Positions 57,992-64,000 of a DNA stretch of 64,000 bases are shown here, in pieces. Below the pieces are notes generated by a model. It was not told the origin of the DNA, did no database searches, and worked only from the letters and a program-made list of their open reading frames with translations. Position numbers and translations under genes: made by a program. Origin of the DNA: Amoebophrya sp. A120 (taxonomy: Eukaryota; Sar; Dinophyceae; Syndiniales; Amoebophryaceae); the NCBI GenBank assembly GCA_905178155.1, contig CAJINV010000013.1, forward strand, positions 1,926,281 through 1,990,280, read 5' to 3'. The stretch's first letter is position 1; each line of letters opens with the position of its first letter.

Positions 57992-60900
57992 ATGGGCGGA
58001 CCTGCGACCAGGCCAACACCTTCGTTGTTGGGCCGCGCTGCCCATAATTGCTTGGTGTTGTGGCAAACAAGGCTCCACTTCTTCCTTGCTACTTCCTTCC
58101 TGGTTTGTTCACACGTCGAAGATCATCTCCTCACGCGATCGTATGCCACGAAAATCCGGAAAGTTTCGGCCAAATCCTCGTCCTGGGGGCGGCGACCAAC
58201 GGCTCTGGCGGCTGGTTCTCTGCACTATCCCGCTCGCGCCATCACGGCAACAACTGGGACAACACCTGCCACCACGGGGCCGCAGATTGACGTGCAGCCG
58301 GTGAAGAAGAAGAAGAATAAGAACCAGCTTGCGGCCGGCACGAACAACCAGAACTACGACTTGTCTGCGCAGGCGGAGGCGGACGACAAACAGCCACCGT
58401 ACTTCGACTTTTTCGACGAGATTGCCTCGTTCATGAAGGTATCAACTGTAAAAATGTCTGGGTCTGGAAGAATTCATGTTTGTCATGCTTGTCTGGTATG
58501 ACTCTTAAGTCTGTCATGCACGTTACCCAAGACAGGTGCGTTCTTATGTGATCATGCAGAAACGCAGTTTGTCATGCAGAAAAAGCAACACCTAGAAACT
58601 TGTCATGCTGAGCCAGCACCACTTGTGGCTTCATCATGAGACGCCACCCAGCATCACAAGTTTCCAGACCCAGACATTTTTACATTTGATAGAAGGTGCG
58701 CGATTTGAAAGCTTTGAACGACGTGATCACGGTGTCCGTACAGGCTATGGCCTGCTCAAACGTTACAATCTCAAACGTTACAAAAGAATCTGGAATTTGT
58801 GTTGCTTATGACTATGAGCATGGCAGACTCGCAGACCACTCCACTTTCTGCAACACAAATTTCGGCAGATTGTAGTGCGGTTTGGGGCTCCGGAACTTGC
58901 CATGCGCAGTCCTATGAGACTTGGCTAGATCATGCACTCTTGCATCACAGATTTCCATATTCTATTGTAACGCTTGAGATTGTAACACCTGAGCAGGTTA
59001 TACAGGCAGCCGACAGTTTTTACACGAGTTCGCCCGAGTTTCTCCTTAACAATTACGCCGGGTTCACCACCGCAACGGTACCAGTAACTTCATCTCCACC
59101 GACCGCACAAAGTGAGCAAGTGCCGCTGCTAGACGGTGCTGCTGGAGCAGATGAGGATAGGTACTCCCACGACGAACCCACCCCCGGAACCGGAGACACT
59201 TCCGGCAGCCATTTCGCCTTCCGCAGTGCGTTCCATGTGCAGGTAAAACTAGACATGAAGATGGGGTGTTGATCCTGTTGTACTTCATTTTGGAATAGTG
59301 CTTTGGTTGCGCTGCAACCCTAGGCCGGGCTTTTTTTTCATGCGAATTCAATATTCAATTCCAATTGCAAGCACATCAACTACTTCCTTTTACATTTCCC
59401 AGGTCGGGTTCGACTCCTGGCGGAAGCTTTTCGGCGAAATCGGTTCGCAGATTCACGATGCCGTTTCCGAGCAGCTAAACGAGATGTGGGACCAGTTCGA
59501 GGAACAGGTGGATGTGATTGAGGACAAGTTCGACGATTTCACGGACGAAGTGCAAGAAAAATTTGGGGACTTCGTGGAAAACGTCGGCGACGTGGTCGAA
59601 GCGGTGCAAGACAAGTTCGAAGACTTTGGCGACAAGGTGGAAGACAAACTTGAGGACATGCAAGACCAAGTCGGAGACGCGATGGACGACATGGGAAGTA
59701 TCAATCGAAATTGCACTTATTAGAGAAACGGAGGAATTTTGTTGGAGCAGCATGCGCGATTTTGCATTTTCATGTTTTCACGCATCGGGAAAAATGATGC
59801 ACAGCACTCGTGCTTGTTTTGTATCTGTAGTGAAGATCTTGATTTTTTTCGATCCGCAGACATGATCGACGCAGATGAAGTAACAAGTTTGCATATAGAC
59901 CATATCCATGCGAGTAACTCTGTACAACTTGCGCGCCGTAACAGGTTGATCCTGTTTCGCATACGCTTTTCTGCATGATAACCAGTGCCGTGGGTTCGAT
60001 GAAGGACAAGGTCAGCGAGAGTTGGAAAGCAGGCGTAGACAAGCTGGACGATATGAAGGACGCGGTAAGAGCAAGAAAATTGGCATGCGTAATTGATTGC
60101 GTAGTACGTGGACGAGGAAAACTTTATTTTTACTGCACTCATTGATTTTGCTCAGAGTCAGAACGGCCATAAAGATAACGTCAACAACTTCCACGTCACC
60201 ACCTTTGGCTAATTATCCGCTCACGTACAAAACCTCTACACAGGCTGGCGACAAGCTCCACAATGCTACGAGCTGGTTCTCCGAGCACATCCCATTCTGG
60301 GGCGGCGGCGGCGGTGATGAAGATGATGAGGAGAAGAAAGCGGATGAGGAGGAAGACAAGCCCCCTGAAATAGAACAAGAGCCGCAGCACCCGCCTTCGC
60401 AAGCCGCCCTTGTGGCGGCCGGGTACAGTCTTCCCGGCTTCGCCGGTTACCACCCGGTTTACACGCCGTCTGATCCGCAGAATCCCTATCCTACCGGCGC
60501 CGCAGCGGCTCCACCTGTCGTAGTTCCTCCCCCGACCACTTTTTTGCAGCAGCCAATTGCAGCGTCGTCCGCCTCTAGTACTGCGACCACTGCCGCCGTC
60601 CCGCGCATTGTCCCTCCCGTGGCCATGACGAATCTCGGAAGGACGAATCTGAACCTCCAGCAGGGCGTTGCGGCCCAGATCCCCGGCAGTGCGGGCAGTG
60701 GGTTGCAGCTCCCGGGCAGCGCGCAGAGCATTGCAAGCAGTGCCGGCGGAGGATTTTCAGCAGGCCCCGTGGCAACTAATTTCCAGCAGCAGCCGACAGC
60801 CGCAGCTCCGCGGACTACTCGGTACTATGTTGTGAATGGGCAGTACATTCCGGCGGAACAGTACGAAGCACAACGCTCGGCCCGGGCTGCAACTGGACCT

Positions 60901-62968
60901 ACTATAAAGACGGTAGTGCAGCGGCAAACCTCGGGGCCGGCGTACCGTGTCGCTGGTGGTACCGCCTCTGGCGCGTCGACACCGGCCACCCGCCCGCCCA
61001 GCCAGGGCCAGTTGACTCCGGCAACGCTGCCGCCGGGGAGCGGGGTTGTGGTGCGGGGAGCGTATCCTGCAGCAGGTGCTGGGGGAAGTGGTGCGGCACC
61101 GCAGTACTACTACAATCCGAATAATGCGGCCCAAAGCACGACAAACGGTACGTATGATTATCCTGCTTTATACGTTCGTTATCGATTTCGATTTAGGGTG
61201 TGGGAGTGGGACTCCCGCTAGTGCGTGAAGGCAACATCGTCAGCACCCTGTTTGCTCGAGCCACCAGAATGGATGAGTGTTGTCTTCTGTTTCACGATCA
61301 TTCTTGAAAATTAGCACTTGCAACAGCAGGCCGCTCGTGCTTTTATCCACACGACGAGAGTCACAGAAATTCAAATTCGCAACAGTGCCAAGCATCTTAC
61401 GAATACAACAACAGCCCCTCCGCCGTTCTCATCCAATACACGGACAACAACACCAGCCGTTTTTTACGACGCGTACCAGCAACTACCAAGGCCGATCACA
61501 ACCTCGTCTCCTTCCACCGCAGCTGCTGGTACTATCGGGGCAGCAAATAACAAGCCGATGCGGATGAACAAGAGAAACAAGAAGAGGGTGACTCCGAGGG
61601 ACCCCGAAAATTCGAACGTCTTTTCCTACTTCATCACCAACCCTATGAAAAATTTTCAGAGTGCTTTTTGGTCGTCGTCCAACGCAACAACTGGTGGACC
61701 ACAAGGTGCATCGTCTTCTAGTACAACGTTATTTCATCCACAACCACCGAAGACGATTGAGCAGCAAGTGGCTGAGGAAGAAGAGGACGCAGAGGACGAC
61801 GAAGAGGTGGATGAGACCCGCAAGGAAAAACTGCAGAAGAAAAAGCCCGAGGAAATCAAAGTAGTCGACTACTTGACCATGCTTGACGACACACGACAGG
61901 ACACCAAGCACGTGTTTGACATCTTCTTCGTCGCGCACGCGCGCCTCTACTACCCGAAAAACTTCGACTTTGCGCAAGCCGCGACGGGGAGCAGTGCGAG
62001 TTGCACAACTGCTGATGGAGGAGCTGCTGCAGCAGGTGGACTAGAACCGGCCGCCGGGGCTAATAGCACGAGCAGCAGCTCCGCATTGAAGCTGTTCCTG
62101 GAGATATGGAGAGAAAAAAGTTTGTCACAGTCAGTAAGTTGCAGGCTTTGCATTACAAATTTTTTTCGCATCACAGCTTCTCCTTGTATTGCAGAAACAC
62201 TAGGGAAATTCCTTATGGAGTGTGGCTGTGATGCATTTTTACGCATGACAGACAATTTTGTCTTGCAAAAATGCCCATGAGTGATCGTGACGAACTTTTT
62301 TCTTTTGATAGGAGATCTCCTCTTTCAAAGTGAACGACATTCTGCTGGACGATCACGCGTATCAAATGCAAAAATGTCTGGGCCTGGAAGAATGCAAGAC
62401 TTGTCATGCAGATTTCTCATGACCCATGATGCCTGTAATGCTTGGCCTAGCATCGCAGACTTTTAGAGAGCTTCCTGCTGATGCACCTTCCGCATGAGAA
62501 ATGGCCCGTCCGTGTAGCAAAAACTGCACCCCTCTTGCCGGTCATGCAATACAAATTTTTTTAGAGTCCAAAAACAGCACGACAAGTTGCAACGTTCCAG
62601 ACCTAGACATTTTTGCAGTTGATAACGCGTGGCTGCGTCCCGTGTGGCGCCGGGTGTACCCAAAGATTGACGAGATGCTCCAGGGAATTGCGCAGACCGC
62701 CGTGCAGAAATGGATCCAGGAAAACCAGAGTAAAGCAAGCATGATCAACGCTCTGATGCTATGCATTGCAACCGTCGTGTCTGCTGGGCTTTGGAGTAAA
62801 TTTGTCATGCTGATGCTACTTACCAGTAATGAAGTACAAAGAAATACAAGAGTCTACCTTGATACAACGTGGGTAGCAAACGCTGTCAAATTTTGGTCAC
62901 CCGAAGAGGACGGCGGGACCCCGATAAGTCATAGCAATGATAATTGCTATGACTGCCTGCGCAAATAA
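57992..62968 (+). CDS. Unknown protein with a negatively charged amphipathic-helix array; 3' end unresolved
   Basis: Exons: 57992-58439, 58697-58745, 59008-59242, 59403-59698, 59986-60064, 60244 to between 61147 and 61198, 61315-62104, 62317-62359, 62630 onward (open to 62968 but probably ends or splices earlier). A hydrophobic stretch near residues 24-39 (LHFFLATSFLVCSHV) may be a signal anchor. The centre is a run of acidic amphipathic helices with D-x-F/V-x-D periodicity (DKFDDFTDEVQEKFGDFVEN; VQDKFEDFGDKVEDKLED), resembling LEA or apolipoprotein-like coats. A Gly/Pro/Ala/Gln-rich region of about 280 residues follows, then conserved-looking blocks (VVDYLTMLDDTRQDTKHVFD; LEISSFKVNDILLDDHA; WLRPVWRRVYPKIDEMLQGI). 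Five introns are introners; 59243-59402 and 60065-60243 are GT-AG. I do not recognise the family. Confidence 0.62.
58440..58691 (+). mobile_element. Introner, CTGGG family, usable as GT-AG, TSD GAAGG
   Basis: Ends TATCAACTGTAAAAATGTC and inverted TATCAAATGTAAAAATGTC. Exact GAAGG at 58435-58439 and 58692-58696. Because the duplication ends AAGG, GAAG|GTATCA to AGAAG|GTGCGC is a canonical splice. Confidence 0.92.
58746..59002 (+). mobile_element. Introner, GTTACAATCTC family, TSD CAGGC
   Basis: Long inverted repeat (about 50 bp) containing CTGCTCA, GTTACAATCTCAA, CGTTACAA and AGAAT-TGGAA on both arms; exact CAGGC at 58741-58745 and 59003-59007. It lies only 49 coding bases after the preceding introner. 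Confidence 0.9.
59699..59980 (+). mobile_element. Probable introner, decayed TSD
   Basis: TATCAATC start and GATA end; arms match poorly. Removing 287 bp keeps the frame (GGA AGT GCC GTG GGT TCG ATG). A TGGG direct repeat (59692, 59991) gives a second in-frame join, so the junction is uncertain. Confidence 0.55.
62105..62310 (+). mobile_element. Introner, TSD GGAGA
   Basis: Ends TATGGAGAGAAAAAAGTTTG and inverted TATCAAAAGAAAAAAGTTCG, then TCAC. Exact GGAGA at 62100-62104 and 62311-62315. Removal joins CTG GAG ATC TCC in frame. Confidence 0.88.
62360..62624 (+). mobile_element. Introner, CTGGG family, TSD ACGCG
   Basis: Ends TATCAAATGCAAAAATGTC and inverted TATCAACTGCAAAAATGTC. Exact ACGCG at 62355-62359 and 62625-62629. 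Core nearly the same as 49851-50127. The exon between this element and the preceding one is only 43 nt. Confidence 0.92.
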
Positions 62969-64000
62969 ACCCTCCGCTTTTCGATCTCGTGGGACATTAA
63001 CTTCATCTTCACTAACATGTAAGTGCACTATTCCAAAGAATGCAGGCATGTTTGCGATGCATAGATGAAATACCTGGGCAACTTCTGCACCTGCTGCGGG
63101 AAGGGTATGGTGGCGGAAAAACAAAGAGCCACACCATCACTGCTTTAGTTGCATCTACTAGACGAAAAAAAAAATGTGTGTCATTATCGTCGTCGTTGGT
63201 ATGAACAACTTGTAAGTTGAAATGAATGCAAGGATGAAGAAGGCTAGAACCACCCGGACGCGAAGTACTTCTAGTCCGTGTGAAGTTTTTTTCAGTCATC
63301 CAATCCATCGTCATGCTCATGCGAAAAGAGTCCCAGCCGAGGCAAAAGTAAGGCGGCCGATGCAAAAAGCTTCACAGTGATAGGCAGGTGAGGGTAGCTT
63401 GTTTTCCGTCCCATAAAATTGTAGACGAGACTGTGCGGGACAGGGCCACTGTACAAATGTACAACTCAGAGGAGTTTCTGTTTCTTTGAGGAGTTGCAAT
63501 GCATTCGATTTCGAAGAACCCTATGTACTAGAAGACTAGAACGCAGACGAGTTATTGAATCCATTCCGTAAAATTTTCCTGTTTGCCGAAAACGAAACTG
63601 AGTCATGAACATATTCCCATAACATTGCACGGCATTTTTGGTTATGAGTTTGCTTCTGGTGGTTGTATTGCAGCAACTATTTCTTACTTGATGTTTGCTA
63701 AGTTTAGTATGAGGCGAATAAGCAGTGGGGTGGCCACTCCTTCTTTTGAGCCGTTCTCGAAAATAAAGCATGTTAGGACACGTTGATTTCTAGAATATAG
63801 AAGTAGAAGCAGTGCTACTTGATGTTTCTTCTTGCCGACCCCGACGTCGTTCAAGAAAAGTCAGTTTCTGTTGTAGTTTCATCATACCTTCAATTACAGC
63901 CACAACTCCTGCGGCCACTATACGATGAACCGCGCCTTTCGGCATGCGAAACGCAAGAATTCTGATCCAAAAAAAATATCTGGACAAGATGACGGAAAAT
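62969..64000. other. Right edge, no firm gene
   Basis: AT-rich, no supported coding region. A 3' exon of the preceding gene might lie near 62965-63022, where TCTCGTGGGACATTAACTTC is followed by ACATGTAAG. Confidence 0.4.

Noticed and set aside
62317-62750. Lipid-transfer (SMP-like) domain in the last exons of the unknown gene
   Set aside because: WLRPVWRRVYPKIDEM is suggestive, but the rest of the fold is not visible and the 3' exons are unresolved.
1-64000. CRISPR arrays, operons, rRNA genes, IS elements
   Set aside because: No prokaryotic features were seen; repeats are explained by introners, minisatellite and exon duplications.

Overview
The window is nuclear DNA of a dinoflagellate, most probably a syndinian parasite of the Amoebophrya type. 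Three things support this. The genes are all on the + strand and are cut into many exons. A copy of the 22-nt dinoflagellate spliced leader lies at 41624-41645, at the head of a reverse-transcribed mRNA. Most introns are introner elements: they begin with TAT, end with ATA, carry terminal inverted repeats and sit between 5-bp target duplications, as reported for Amoebophrya. Species and strain cannot be fixed from sequence alone.

Layout, all + strand: unknown 449-aa protein (1271-3352); unknown membrane protein of about 1199 aa (4924-13520, with a 4.2-kb intron); MFS phosphate-type transporter (14371-17597); UBE2S-like E2 of the APC/C (18446-19636); disordered plus coiled-coil protein of about 1441 aa (22100-32525, with a 5.1-kb intron); disordered protein of about 2466 aa with a PABP-binding PAM2 motif (34267-44036); polytopic membrane protein (46578-50589); SEC62 (52228-53912); SLC29/ENT nucleoside transporter (55350-57361); amphipathic-helix protein (57992 to about 62968). 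No convincing minus-strand gene was seen. The models were built by hand from frame, splice sites and target duplications; lengths given divide by three after removal of the introns listed.

The genes are ordinary eukaryotic functions (ER translocation, ubiquitin ligation, nutrient uptake, mRNA biology) and do not form one pathway. The unusual biology is in the introns. About 20 introner elements in at least four sequence families share the same ends and the same 5-bp target duplication, and removal of the element plus one duplication copy restores the reading frame. Only two of them allow GT-AG splicing at the duplication. A second intron type is bounded by long exonic direct repeats: 46 bp, three copies, in the 4.2-kb intron; 55 bp around an 843-bp block in the PAM2 gene. 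One introner carries a nested retrocopy of a trans-spliced, polyadenylated mRNA.

Intergenic stretches are AT-richer and nearly empty. Two GC-rich non-coding blocks (7535-9759 and about 20860-21290), a GT-rich intron half (9802-11728), a 34-bp minisatellite and a telomere-like TTTAGGG patch stand out.
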